The notes beneath the pieces were generated by a model. That model was not told the DNA's origin. It did not search any database and worked only from the letters and a program-made list of their open reading frames with translations. A stretch of DNA of 64,000 bases from Syntrophaceae bacterium (GTDB taxonomy: Bacteria; Desulfobacterota; Syntrophia; Syntrophales; PHBD01): positions 1-64,000 of the forward strand of contig JABLXX010000008.1 in assembly GCA_013177825.1 (NCBI GenBank). The letters run 5' to 3'. Positions 6,971-15,021 of the stretch are shown piece by piece. Made by a program: the position numbers and the translations under genes. Numbering within the stretch: position 1 is the stretch's first letter; each line of letters starts with the position of its first letter.

Positions 6971-8401
6971 ATGAGTGCCAGAAAGATCACGATCGAGCCG
7001 GTGACTCGCATCGAAGGACACGGCAGGGTCACCATCCATCTGAACGAAGAGGGGCAGGTCGAGGAGACCTTTTTTCACGTGGACGAGTTCCGCGGGCTGG
7101 AGAAATTCTGCGAGGGGCGTCCGTACTTCGAGATGCCTCAAATCACCCAGCGGATCTGCGGGATATGTCCCGTCAGTCACCACCTGGCCGCCTCCAAGGC
7201 CTGCGACGCCGTAGCCCGGCTGGAGCCGCCGCGGCCCGCAAAATTGCTGCGTGAGCTCATCCACATGGGACAGCTTGTCCAGTCCCACGGGATGCATTTC
7301 TTCCACCTGGCGGCGCCGGACCTGCTCCTGGGATTTGACGCCGATCCGGCGGTCAGGAACGTCTTCGGCATCATCCGGGCGAACCCGGAGCTGGCCCTGA
7401 AAGCCGTGAGCCTGAGGCGTTTCGGACAGCAGGTCATCGAGCGGCTGGGAGGCAAGCGGGTTCATCCGAATTTCGCCGTGGCCGGCGGGGTCAACGGCCC
7501 CCTGTCCGACAAGGACCGAACGGAGATCGCGGCGGAACTCAAGGCCATGACCGGCATCGCCGGCGAGGCCATCGCCATCGCCAAAAACTGGCTGGAGTCC
7601 AACCAGTCCATCGCCGAGGCCTTCGCCTCCTTCCCGTCGAGTTACATGGGCCTTGTGGACAGCGAGGGCGGCCTTCAACTCTACGACGGAGAGATCCGCG
7701 TCAAGGACGCCGCCGGGAATTTCGTCGCCCAGTTCAGGCCCGAGCACTACCTCGCCCATGTGGCCGAGCACGTGGAGCCCTGGTCCTTCCTGAAGTTTCC
7801 CTACTACCGCAAGCTGGGATTCCCGGAAGGAACCTATCGCGTCGGTCCGCTGGGACGCCTGAACGTCATCGACAGGATCGGTACGCCCATGGCCCAGGCA
7901 GAGTTCCTGCAATACCGGCAGATCAACGGGGGCAGGCCCATCGAAGGGTCCCTCTACTACCATTACGCCCGGATGATTGAGGCTCTCTATTGCCTGGAGC
8001 GCATCGACGAACTTCTGGGCGACCCCGAGATCATGTCCAGGGATCTTCGATCCGTTCCCTCGGAGGTGAAAGTACCGGGCCAGGGAGTTGGCGTCATCGA
8101 GGCCCCGCGGGGAACCCTCTTCCACGACTACAGCACCGATGAAGACGGCCTCCTGACCCGTGTGAACCTTATCGTTGCCACGGGGAACAACAACTGGGCC
8201 ATGCACACGGCGTCGGGCCTTGTGGCCAGGGCGTTCGTCGACGGCAACAAGCTGAGCGAGGGGATGCTGAACCGGGTGGAGGCTGCGATCCGCTGCTACG
8301 ACCCCTGCCTGTCGTGCTCCACCCACGCCATCGGGCAGATGCCCCTGGTCGTGACCCTTGTCGGGGCCGACGGCAGCGTTCTGGACCGCATTTCGCGCTA
8401 G
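6971..8401 (+). CDS. hoxH: [NiFe] hydrogenase large subunit, HoxH-like
   Basis: Holds the NiFe active site. The N-terminal ligand motif RICGICPVSHH (Cys63, Cys66) and the C-terminal motif DPCLSCSTHA (Cys446, Cys449) are both intact in 476 residues. The 23 residues after the last His-Ala pair (IGQMPL...) are the peptide normally cut off by a dedicated endopeptidase once nickel is inserted; that enzyme is encoded downstream. GGAGGGGACCC precedes the ATG. Together with HoxY and the NuoG/HoxU-like subunit it forms a cytoplasmic hydrogenase that could make or use H2 against a soluble carrier, which fits a syntrophic or fermentative lifestyle. Confidence 0.93.
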   Translation: MSARKITIEPVTRIEGHGRVTIHLNEEGQVEETFFHVDEFRGLEKFCEGRPYFEMPQITQRICGICPVSHHLAASKACDAVARLEPPRPAKLLRELIHMGQLVQSHGMHFFHLAAPDLLLGFDADPAVRNVFGIIRANPELALKAVSLRRFGQQVIERLGGKRVHPNFAVAGGVNGPLSDKDRTEIAAELKAMTGIAGEAIAIAKNWLESNQSIAEAFASFPSSYMGLVDSEGGLQLYDGEIRVKDAAGNFVAQFRPEHYLAHVAEHVEPWSFLKFPYYRKLGFPEGTYRVGPLGRLNVIDRIGTPMAQAEFLQYRQINGGRPIEGSLYYHYARMIEALYCLERIDELLGDPEIMSRDLRSVPSEVKVPGQGVGVIEAPRGTLFHDYSTDEDGLLTRVNLIVATGNNNWAMHTASGLVARAFVDGNKLSEGMLNRVEAAIRCYDPCLSCSTHAIGQMPLVVTLVGADGSVLDRISR

Positions 8402-8421
8402 AATGGTATATTTATGGACGT

Positions 8422-8456
8422 GGCGGGCATACCGGCATCCGGTTTGCCCGCCTTTT
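8422..8456 (+). terminator. Hairpin between hoxH and the protease gene
   Basis: GGCGGGCA and TGCCCGCC pair around an inner ACCGG-CAT-CCGGT stem, giving about 13 paired bases with one T-T mismatch, followed by TTTTCCTT. The T-tract is short, so partial termination is likely. It would lower expression of the maturation protease relative to the structural genes. Confidence 0.6.
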
Positions 8457-8480
8457 CCTTGTTCGGATCACCGTTGACTC

Positions 8481-8987
8481 ATGCCCAGAACCCTCGTTGT
8501 CGGCTATGGCAATCTCGACCGTGCAGACGATGGCGTGGCCTATCACGTCGTCAACGCCCTCCGCCGACGGCTGGGCCGGCCGCCGCTGCCCGAAGACGCC
8601 ACAGGCCTGGACGATCTGGGGGACCGGGTGGACTCCGTATTCCTGGTCCAGCTGGCACCGGAACTGGTCGAGATCATGAAGGATTACGGGATTATATGTT
8701 TCGTGGACGCTCATGTTCGCGAGCGGGTGGAGGACCTTTACTGCACGCATGTCAGTCCGGAAGACGCCTCCCTGACGTTCACACACCACATGACGCCGGC
8801 CCTGCTTCTGGCCCTGCTTCAGACCCTCTATCGGCATCCGGTCGCCGCCCATCTTGTGTCCATCCGCGGCCGTGATTTCGATTTCCACCGCCGGCTCTCC
8901 CCCCGGACACAGGCACAGGTGGAACCGGCCGTCGCCCGCATCCTCCATCTGACGGATATGGGCGGGACGGACGGCGGGTCGGCCTGA
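8481..8987 (+). CDS. hoxW: Hydrogenase maturation endopeptidase, HoxW/HyaD family
   Basis: A 168-residue cytoplasmic protease that removes the C-terminal peptide of the hydrogenase large subunit. The start, MPRTLVVGYGNLDRADDGVAYHVV, matches the family signature GxGNxLxxDDGxG with the first nickel-sensing acidic residue (Asp in RADDG). Further ligands are expected in the central VDAHVRERVEDLY segment and the THHMTP segment (His of FTHHMTP). It has a weak ribosome-binding site and sits behind a hairpin, consistent with the low amount needed. It lies 79 bases after hoxH, and only this peptidase is present; the general hyp accessory genes are not in the window. Confidence 0.85.
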   Translation: MPRTLVVGYGNLDRADDGVAYHVVNALRRRLGRPPLPEDATGLDDLGDRVDSVFLVQLAPELVEIMKDYGIICFVDAHVRERVEDLYCTHVSPEDASLTFTHHMTPALLLALLQTLYRHPVAAHLVSIRGRDFDFHRRLSPRTQAQVEPAVARILHLTDMGGTDGGSA

Positions 8988-9016
8988 CGTTCCCCACCTT
9001 GAAAACGGACATTGTT

Positions 9017-10393
9017 TTACTGCCCCTTCAATGGAGACATGGAACTCAAGTCGATATTCAGCTTCTTGATGCGATAATACAGGGTTCTTTTGGGCATCTT
9101 CAACGCCTGGGCACATTTCTCGATGTTCAGGTTGTTTTCGATCAACGCCTGCTCGATGGCATGTTTTTCCGTCGTCTCGAGAATCTCGTTCAATCCCAGA
9201 TTCAATTCCCGGAACGCCCAGTATCCCTGGTTCAATTCCAGCGGAAGGTGGCTGATTTCGATCACCTGGCCCTGCCCCATCAGAATAAGCGCTCTTTTGA
9301 TTACATTCTCCAGTTCGCGGATGTTGCCGGGCCACTCATAGGAGGTCAGTTTCATCGCGGCTTCCGTGGAAAGGGACACGCCTTTCCTGATGCCGAACTT
9401 GTTGATGAAAAAATAGGCAAGGGGAATGATGTCCTCGGCGCGATCCTTGAGCTTCGGCATGACGAGGGTAAAAACGTTCAGACGGTAGTACAGATCGTGG
9501 CGGAAGGTTTTCTGCTTCAACATTTCCTGAAGGTTCTGGTTGCTGGCGGCAATGATCCGGATATCCAATTTATGAAGACGATTGCCCCCCACCCTTTCGA
9601 ATTCCAGATTCTGGATCAGGCTCAGTAGCGCAGCCTGGGCATTGAAATCCAGGAGGCTGATCTCATCCAGAAAAAGCGTCCCCCCGTCTGCCCGCTCGAT
9701 TTTTCCCTGCTTCTGGCTGGAAGCACCTGTGAATGCCCCTTTTTCGTAACCGAACAGCTCACTCTCCACGAGATTGCTCGGTAGCGTGGCGCAGTCCACC
9801 CTGACGAAAGGGCCGTCCTTGCGGCGGCTCCGGTCGTGAATTTCTTTCGCAATCAGGCTTTTCCCCGTCCCGCTTTCCCCTTCGATCAGAATCGGGGAAT
9901 CGGACTGGGCGATCTGGTCGATAAACTGATCGAGCTTTTTCGCTCCGCACGAAATATCCGAGAAGTAAATGCCGGGGGAATTCAAACGGGCATCGTTCTG
10001 GGCCTGCAGGTTTTCATAGACGACCTTCCACTTCCTGGAGGCCTTCTCGATGACGGACAGAAGGTTATCCACTTCGAACGGTTTCGTAATGAAGTCGTAG
10101 GCGCCTTTTTTCATCGCCTCGACGGCTATATTGATGGTGGCGTTTCCCGTCAGGATGATGACGATCGTTTCCGTACTGATTTCTTTGACTTTCTGCAGGA
10201 CATCCAGACCGCTGATTTTCGGTATCTTCAAATCCAGCAGAACGATGTTCGGGGAATGGGCGGCAAAGAGATCGAGGGCCTCCTGTCCGTCACGGGCCAG
10301 GAGTGTCGTGTAGTTTCTCCCCTTCAGGCATTCGTCGAGAACGAAAAGCATGCTGACGTCGTCTTCCACCACCAGAATGGGGGATGTGTTCAT
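9017..10393 (-). CDS. Sigma-54-dependent response regulator (NtrC/AtoC family)
   Basis: A 458-residue transcription activator with three domains: receiver (acidic pocket Glu10-Asp11, phospho-acceptor Asp54 in VLLDLKIP, Lys104), AAA+ ATPase (Walker A GESGTGKS at 172-179, the sigma-54 contact loop GAFTGA at 219-224, LFLDEISLL) and a C-terminal Fis-type helix-turn-helix (NIEKCAQALKMPKRTLYYRIKKL). It starts 6 bases after the histidine kinase gene and closes the run that begins with the acyl-CoA dehydrogenase at 18731. Its most likely target is the -24/-12 promoter at 18799-18815 at the head of the same gene run; that link is inferred from position. Confidence 0.92.
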   Translation of the reverse strand: MNTSPILVVEDDVSMLFVLDECLKGRNYTTLLARDGQEALDLFAAHSPNIVLLDLKIPKISGLDVLQKVKEISTETIVIILTGNATINIAVEAMKKGAYDFITKPFEVDNLLSVIEKASRKWKVVYENLQAQNDARLNSPGIYFSDISCGAKKLDQFIDQIAQSDSPILIEGESGTGKSLIAKEIHDRSRRKDGPFVRVDCATLPSNLVESELFGYEKGAFTGASSQKQGKIERADGGTLFLDEISLLDFNAQAALLSLIQNLEFERVGGNRLHKLDIRIIAASNQNLQEMLKQKTFRHDLYYRLNVFTLVMPKLKDRAEDIIPLAYFFINKFGIRKGVSLSTEAAMKLTSYEWPGNIRELENVIKRALILMGQGQVIEISHLPLELNQGYWAFRELNLGLNEILETTEKHAIEQALIENNLNIEKCAQALKMPKRTLYYRIKKLNIDLSSMSPLKGQ

Positions 10394-10399
10394 TCTTTC

Positions 10400-11563
10400 T
10401 CAATAACCTCTTTTCACGGGCAATCGAACCGTAAAAACCGTGCCGTTGTCTTTGTCGGAAGCGACCTCAATGTGCCCGTCGTGCTTGCTGATTGTCGTAT
10501 GTGTAATGGAGAGGCCGAGCCCCGTTCCGCTGTCCTTGGTCGTATAAAAGGGATCGAATATCCTGTCCAGGCAATCGCCGGGAATGCCCTTCCCCGAATC
10601 CGTTATTTTTACCACGATCCAATCGTCATCCGGAAAGGCTTTGATCCGGATACGGTCTTTGTCCCCCGTGGCCTCCATTGCGTTGATCATCAGATTGAGA
10701 AATGCCTGCATGAGCATTTCCTGGTCCCCGTATATGACCGGCAGGTCCGCGGCGATCTCCTCTTCAATCACGGTTTTCTTCAGTGGATTGTTCAATTGCC
10801 CGAGATAAACGACTTTTTTGAGCAACTCCGCGATATTCAGGGACGCGACGCCGAGATTCGATTTCCCCGCATAGGCCAGAAGCTCGCGGCTTAGTTTATC
10901 CAGCCGGTCCACCTGGCTGACGATCATGTTCAGGTAAGTCAGGCTTTTCTCGTCGCTTTTGGTTTTCTCCTTCACCAGCGTGGCCAATGCCTTGATGGTT
11001 CCCAGGGGCGTCCTGATTTCGTGGGAGATGCCGAGGGACAACTGCCCAAGGGCGGCAAGCCTGTCCGCCCGCTGAACCTCGGCTTCCAGTTTCTTTTCTT
11101 CGCTGATGTCCTGCGTCCACATGATCACGCCGAGTTTCTCGCCCGAGGCATCCCGGCATAACGTGGCAAAGCAGTTGATGTCGAGAATCGTTCCCGCGTG
11201 GTTCTGAAACACGACCCGGGTGGCTTTTATACCCTGTTCCGTCCGGATGACATACTCGAAGGTTCTGTTCATCCGGGCTCTTTCATGCTCCGCAAGACAA
11301 AGAAGAAAAGACTTGCCCATCAGCGCCGCTTTCCGGAATTCCCACATCTCTTCGGCGGCTTTGTTGAAGGCCAGGACGTTCCCGTTCAGGTCGGTCAGGA
11401 GGATGCCGATGCCGATATTTTCGAGGATGCTTTCCTGAAAATCCTTTGGCCTGGGCAGTTCTATCTTCTGGATATCCACGGTTCGCTTCCTGTTTGAGCG
11501 CTGCATCCCGTCATAACATATCTGCGAATGGACCCCAATACGAAGTTTCCCGTTCTGTTCCAT
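10400..11563 (-). CDS. Cytoplasmic PAS-domain sensor histidine kinase (NtrB-like)
   Basis: A 387-residue kinase without membrane segments. A PAS domain (about residues 43-155, ILENIGIGILLTDLNGNVLAFNKAAEEMW) is followed by a dimerisation domain with phospho-acceptor His181 (LGISHEIRTPLG) and an ATPase domain (N box NLMINAMEA, DSGKGIP, GTGLGLSI). Being soluble, it should sense an internal signal such as redox state, an acyl-CoA or flavin state; the PAS ligand cannot be read. It starts 19 bases after etfA. A second in-frame ATG at 11506 is possible; neither start has a strong ribosome-binding site, suggesting coupling to etfA. It pairs with the response regulator at 9017-10393. Confidence 0.9.
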   Translation of the reverse strand: MEQNGKLRIGVHSQICYDGMQRSNRKRTVDIQKIELPRPKDFQESILENIGIGILLTDLNGNVLAFNKAAEEMWEFRKAALMGKSFLLCLAEHERARMNRTFEYVIRTEQGIKATRVVFQNHAGTILDINCFATLCRDASGEKLGVIMWTQDISEEKKLEAEVQRADRLAALGQLSLGISHEIRTPLGTIKALATLVKEKTKSDEKSLTYLNMIVSQVDRLDKLSRELLAYAGKSNLGVASLNIAELLKKVVYLGQLNNPLKKTVIEEEIAADLPVIYGDQEMLMQAFLNLMINAMEATGDKDRIRIKAFPDDDWIVVKITDSGKGIPGDCLDRIFDPFYTTKDSGTGLGLSITHTTISKHDGHIEVASDKDNGTVFTVRLPVKRGY

Positions 11564-11582
11564 ACCCGGTCAGGCGGTTGGA

Positions 11583-12527
11583 TCAATGTGCCGCTCCCCC
11601 CAGCATGTCGTCGAGTTCCTGAAGGATATCGTTCAGATCCACCGTCATGACATAGTCTGCGCATTGCATGACGTTGGCATTCTCGTCGCGGTTGACCGCA
11701 ACGATCGTTCCGGCATCGCGGATGCCGACCATGAACTGAACCTGTCCGGAAACACCCAGCAGCAGTGCCAGTTCCGGCTTGCAGATTTTCCCCGAAAGCC
11801 CGACGACCCGGTCTTCCGAGAGCCACTTCCTGTCCGTGGCCACCGGCTTCGAACAGGCGACCTCGCCCTTCAGGGCGGCGGCGATTCTGTTCACGATCGC
11901 CAGATCCTCCCGGTTCTCCAGACCGCATCCCACGACCACGAGAACGGGTGCCACTTCAATCTGGACGGCATCCCCTGCCCTCGTGCGGGATTCCAGAAGC
12001 CTGATGCCGGAGCCTTTGACGTCCAGTGCCAGATCGCTGATCCGGCCGGCGCCTTCCGGGGCGGCGGCAAACGCCTTGGCTGCGAGGGCGATCACCTTCC
12101 TGGGGGTTGTCACGGCCTGGACGGCAACGGTGGCACCGCCCAGGGCATTCCGCGTGCACTCGATCCTTCCCGACCGGACTTCCAGGGCGCTGACATCGGT
12201 CAGGCATCCCGCGTCGAGCATCTGGGCCAGACGCCCCGCCAGTTCCTTGCCCCGCCGGTTGGAAGACAGGAGGACGACGTCGACGTCCAGGGCCTCAACG
12301 GTTTTTTTCAGGACCCGGGCCACTGCGGCCGTGTCTTCAAGCCGGATGTCGCCGCCTTCTACCCGGCAGGTGTCGGCTCCCCGGCCGGCGAGCGCTTCCG
12401 CCTGCCCCGGATTGTTGATGCTGACCGCCTTCACGGCGGCTCCCGTCTTTTCGGCAATGGATCGAGCCGCCGTCAGCAGCTCGAAGCCAAACCGGTCCTG
12501 ATCGCTGTAAATGAGTATCCCCGCCAT
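11583..12527 (-). CDS. etfA: Electron transfer flavoprotein alpha subunit (EtfA/FixB)
   Basis: FAD-binding subunit of ETF, 314 residues, which takes electrons from acyl-CoA dehydrogenases. The N-terminal alpha/beta domain (MAGILIYSDQD...) is followed by the conserved C-terminal FAD domain: CGLENREDL, KPVATDRKWLSEDRVVGLSGK, GVSGQVQFMVGIRDAGTIVAVNRDENANVMQCADYVMTVDL. GGGGAGG precedes the ATG, which lies 3 bases after the etfB stop. With fixC and fixX just upstream, the partner is a membrane quinone oxidoreductase. A bifurcating FixABCX complex is also possible; the sequence read here does not settle it. Confidence 0.9.
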   Translation of the reverse strand: MAGILIYSDQDRFGFELLTAARSIAEKTGAAVKAVSINNPGQAEALAGRGADTCRVEGGDIRLEDTAAVARVLKKTVEALDVDVVLLSSNRRGKELAGRLAQMLDAGCLTDVSALEVRSGRIECTRNALGGATVAVQAVTTPRKVIALAAKAFAAAPEGAGRISDLALDVKGSGIRLLESRTRAGDAVQIEVAPVLVVVGCGLENREDLAIVNRIAAALKGEVACSKPVATDRKWLSEDRVVGLSGKICKPELALLLGVSGQVQFMVGIRDAGTIVAVNRDENANVMQCADYVMTVDLNDILQELDDMLGGAAH

Positions 12528-12530
12528 GTT

Positions 12531-13289
12531 CTACCTCCCCAGGAATCCTTCCTTTTCGAGCGCTGTGCGCAATGCCTCACAGGTTTTCACCGGCTCACGC
12601 CTGCGAGAGGTTTCCGGCGCCAGGTTGCTGACCGTTTCGATGCGCTGCTTGCCCGTTTCGACGGCCAGATCGGCCGCATCCATGATTTCCCTTCGTTTTT
12701 TCCCGGCCTTCAGGATCTGGGTGACGGACGGAATCCGCGGTTCGTTGATGTCCGCCAGAATGCCGACAACGACGGGCAGCTCCACCTCGACGGTCTCTTC
12801 GCATTCCTCCAGCACCCGGGTGATTCGGGCCGTCCGGCCGTCCATCTCCACGCGGCCTGCGTAGCCGACCTGTGGTAAATCGAGAATCTCGGCCACCCTC
12901 GGCCCCACCTGTCCCGAATAGTTGTCGCCGCTGCCTTCGCCGAAGAGAAGCATGTCCACCGCACCGATTCTCCTGACCGCTTCGGCCAGGAGAGCGGCAC
13001 TGACGGAGCTCTCCCGTACGCCGGCGCCATCGTCCACGACGATGAAGGCCTCGTCGGCCCCGGCTGCCAGCGCTTCCTTGACGGTATCCTCTACGTCCGG
13101 GGTTCCCGCCGACACGACGATGACCCGGCTGTCATCCCCCATGGATTCCCTGATCCTCAATCCCTCTTCGAGGGCGTTCCTGTCGATTTTCCCGAGCGTC
13201 AGGGGAACGTCTTCCATAACCGGGCGGCGGTTCCGGATCCTGATCTGCTGCAGATCGGGAATCTGCTTCATGGCAACAACAATATTCAC
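12531..13289 (-). CDS. etfB: Electron transfer flavoprotein beta subunit (EtfB/FixA)
   Basis: A 252-residue partner of EtfA. The start MNIVVAMKQIPD (GTG initiator at 13289 behind GGAGGTTATATC) and the central EDTVKEALAAGADEAFIV and GSGDNYSGQVGPRVAEILDLPQVGYAGRVEMDG segments are characteristic of FixA/EtfB; the latter region lines the AMP or second-FAD site. It is separated from fixX by 48 bases and from etfA by 3 bases. It functions in moving electrons from the acyl-CoA dehydrogenases of this gene run to FixCX. Confidence 0.9.
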   Translation of the reverse strand: MNIVVAMKQIPDLQQIRIRNRRPVMEDVPLTLGKIDRNALEEGLRIRESMGDDSRVIVVSAGTPDVEDTVKEALAAGADEAFIVVDDGAGVRESSVSAALLAEAVRRIGAVDMLLFGEGSGDNYSGQVGPRVAEILDLPQVGYAGRVEMDGRTARITRVLEECEETVEVELPVVVGILADINEPRIPSVTQILKAGKKRREIMDAADLAVETGKQRIETVSNLAPETSRRREPVKTCEALRTALEKEGFLGR

Positions 13290-13337
13290 GATATAACCTC
13301 CTTGTATGGTGCAGCGACGGTCCGTTCGAACCGGCTT

Positions 13338-13613
13338 TCAGCCGAACCGGAACTGAACGCCCGCACCGCCGTTCGGATATTGCCAGTCCAGGATATCCTC
13401 TCCGCACACCCTCAGGCATGTCCCGCATTCCAGGCACCCGTCCTGGCTCGCTGAGACCGCCCCCGACGCATCTTCGCGGTACAGGCCGGCGGGGCAGATC
13501 AGGACCATTCTCCTCAGGCGGGGGTCCCGCTCACGTCCCGCCCGGATGACAATGGGGAAGTCCTTGTCTTCCTTGAAAACGTCCAATGCCAGTTTGGCCT
13601 TCAGGTCGTTCAT
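13338..13613 (-). CDS. fixX: Ferredoxin-like protein FixX
   Basis: A 91-residue iron-sulfur protein that works with FixC; together they equal a split ETF:quinone oxidoreductase. Cysteines are arranged as in FixX: LICPAGLY, then GCLECGTCLRVCGEDILDW, ending in the family signature WQYPNGGAGVQFRFG. Start at 13613 was chosen because its ATG overlaps the fixC stop by four bases (ATGA) and begins the family-like MNDLKAKLALDVFKEDKD; a longer reading to 13652 adds residues inside fixC. Tight overlap means translational coupling with fixC. Confidence 0.88.
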   Translation of the reverse strand: MNDLKAKLALDVFKEDKDFPIVIRAGRERDPRLRRMVLICPAGLYREDASGAVSASQDGCLECGTCLRVCGEDILDWQYPNGGAGVQFRFG

Positions 13614-14911
13614 AGCTTCATCATCCTCCGGCACAGCGAAGCCATTGCCCACAATTCACGCACTCCGAGATGTTTTCTCACGGTGGGGAATATGCGGGCC
13701 TTCGGCCCCGCGGGTATCTCGTACAGGTCTTTCATGAGCCCGAGAATCCATTGGGGGTACCGCCCGTACAGCGGCGGATATTCGAGAACGTTGAGGGAAT
13801 CCCTGAAGCTTTTGAAGTCCGTGAGGACGAAACATTCGTTCAGCAGCTTTTCGTAAACGGACAGGGTGGATGCACCGAAGTCATTCTTCTTCCTGGCCTC
13901 GATCACAGCCCGGGCGGCGTAATAGCCCGAAGCCATGGCGTATTCCATCCCCCTGACGGTGATGCCGATGTTGACGGCAAAGCCCGCGGCGTCCCCCGCA
14001 ACCAGAATGCCGTCTCCGTAAAGCCTGCCCATGGCTTTCAGTCCCCCTTCCGGGATCATGTGCGCAGAGTACTCGACGGCTTCTCCTCCCGAGATCAGCC
14101 GGGATATCTCGGGCCGCTGCCGGAAGCCCTCCAGGAGACCCGGCACCGAAACCGCCGCCCCGTCCCTCGTGAGAGCGCCGATTCCCAGGACCACTCCCAG
14201 GCTGACGCTGCTCCTGTTCGTGTAGAGGAAACCGCCCCCGAATTTTCCCGCCGTGACGTCGCCGAGAAAGAGACGGGCGGCGCCTTCGTCCCCGGTCAGG
14301 TTGAACCGCTCCTCGATCACGGCGGGGTCCATTTCGATCACTTCCTTCACTCCGACGCCGAAGTGGCCGGCTTCGGGCGTTTTGTTCAGCCCGGCCTTTT
14401 CGGCGGTAAAGGAGAGGACGCCGTCGCAGGCGATCACGACGTCGGCCGTGAGCCTGTCCCCCGCCGCCACGACGCCGACGACCCGTCCGTTCTCGCGGAT
14501 GACGTCGTCCACCCGGGTCTTGCAGACGATCGTGGCGCCCTTGCGCTCGGCCTGCCTGGCGAACCACTTGTCGAACCGGCTGCGCAGGACGCTGTAACTC
14601 CGGCGCGACTCCTGCGACAGCTCCCGCCCGTCGTACCTCATGGTCAGGGAGCTGTCGCGGCCCATCAGGCAGATCTCTTCGTGGGCGATGAAGCGCTCGA
14701 GGGGAGCTTGCTTCCACAAATCCGGGAACAGATCCCGGATGGGGCTCACGTAGATCCGGCCCCCCGTGACATTTTTGGCTCCCGGATAATCGCCCCGCTC
14801 GAGAACCAGCACATCCAGACCCTCCGCAGCGAGGGTGTAGGCGGCGGAGAGTCCCGCCAGGCCCGCACCGACGACAATGGCATCAAATCGTATATTCTCT
14901 TCCCGTTCCAT
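13610..14911 (-). CDS. fixC: FixC-type flavoprotein (ETF:quinone oxidoreductase)
   Basis: A 433-residue FAD enzyme that accepts electrons from ETF and hands them to quinone. The N-terminal dinucleotide motif is FDAIVVGAGLAGLSAAYTLA, followed by VLERGDYPGAKNVTGGRIY, the GDAAGFAVNIGITVRGMEYAMASGYYAA segment near residue 310 and the C-terminal DFKSFRDSLNVLEYPPLYGRYP. The iron-sulfur part is on FixX, next in the run. Start 14911 has AAGG 5 bases ahead. The ATG is only about 17 bases past a hairpin terminator (14929-14960), so either it depends on readthrough from the dehydrogenase genes or a promoter is hidden in the hairpin region. Confidence 0.88.
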   Translation of the reverse strand: MEREENIRFDAIVVGAGLAGLSAAYTLAAEGLDVLVLERGDYPGAKNVTGGRIYVSPIRDLFPDLWKQAPLERFIAHEEICLMGRDSSLTMRYDGRELSQESRRSYSVLRSRFDKWFARQAERKGATIVCKTRVDDVIRENGRVVGVVAAGDRLTADVVIACDGVLSFTAEKAGLNKTPEAGHFGVGVKEVIEMDPAVIEERFNLTGDEGAARLFLGDVTAGKFGGGFLYTNRSSVSLGVVLGIGALTRDGAAVSVPGLLEGFRQRPEISRLISGGEAVEYSAHMIPEGGLKAMGRLYGDGILVAGDAAGFAVNIGITVRGMEYAMASGYYAARAVIEARKKNDFGASTLSVYEKLLNECFVLTDFKSFRDSLNVLEYPPLYGRYPQWILGLMKDLYEIPAGPKARIFPTVRKHLGVRELWAMASLCRRMMKL

Positions 14912-14928
14912 GGACCTTCGTTCCCATG

Positions 14929-14960
14929 AAAAAGCGCCGGCGGAAGGATTCTCCGCCGGC
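14929..14960 (-). terminator. Rho-independent terminator/attenuator between acyl-CoA dehydrogenase and fixC
   Basis: On the minus strand GCCGGCGGA pairs with TCCGCCGGC across a 7-base loop, followed by GC and TTTTT. It lies after the dehydrogenase stop and just before the fixC ribosome-binding site. Confidence 0.75.
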
Positions 14961-15021
14961 ATGGCCCGCGCTTCCCCCGCGGCGGGATCGTCCTGATGAA
15001 CCCGGTGGCGGGGGATACGGC

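Noticed and set aside
6392-8326. 644-codon open frame on the minus strand across hoxY and hoxH
   Set aside because: Antisense shadow of two certain hydrogenase genes; its protein has no recognisable domain and arises from high GC at third codon positions.
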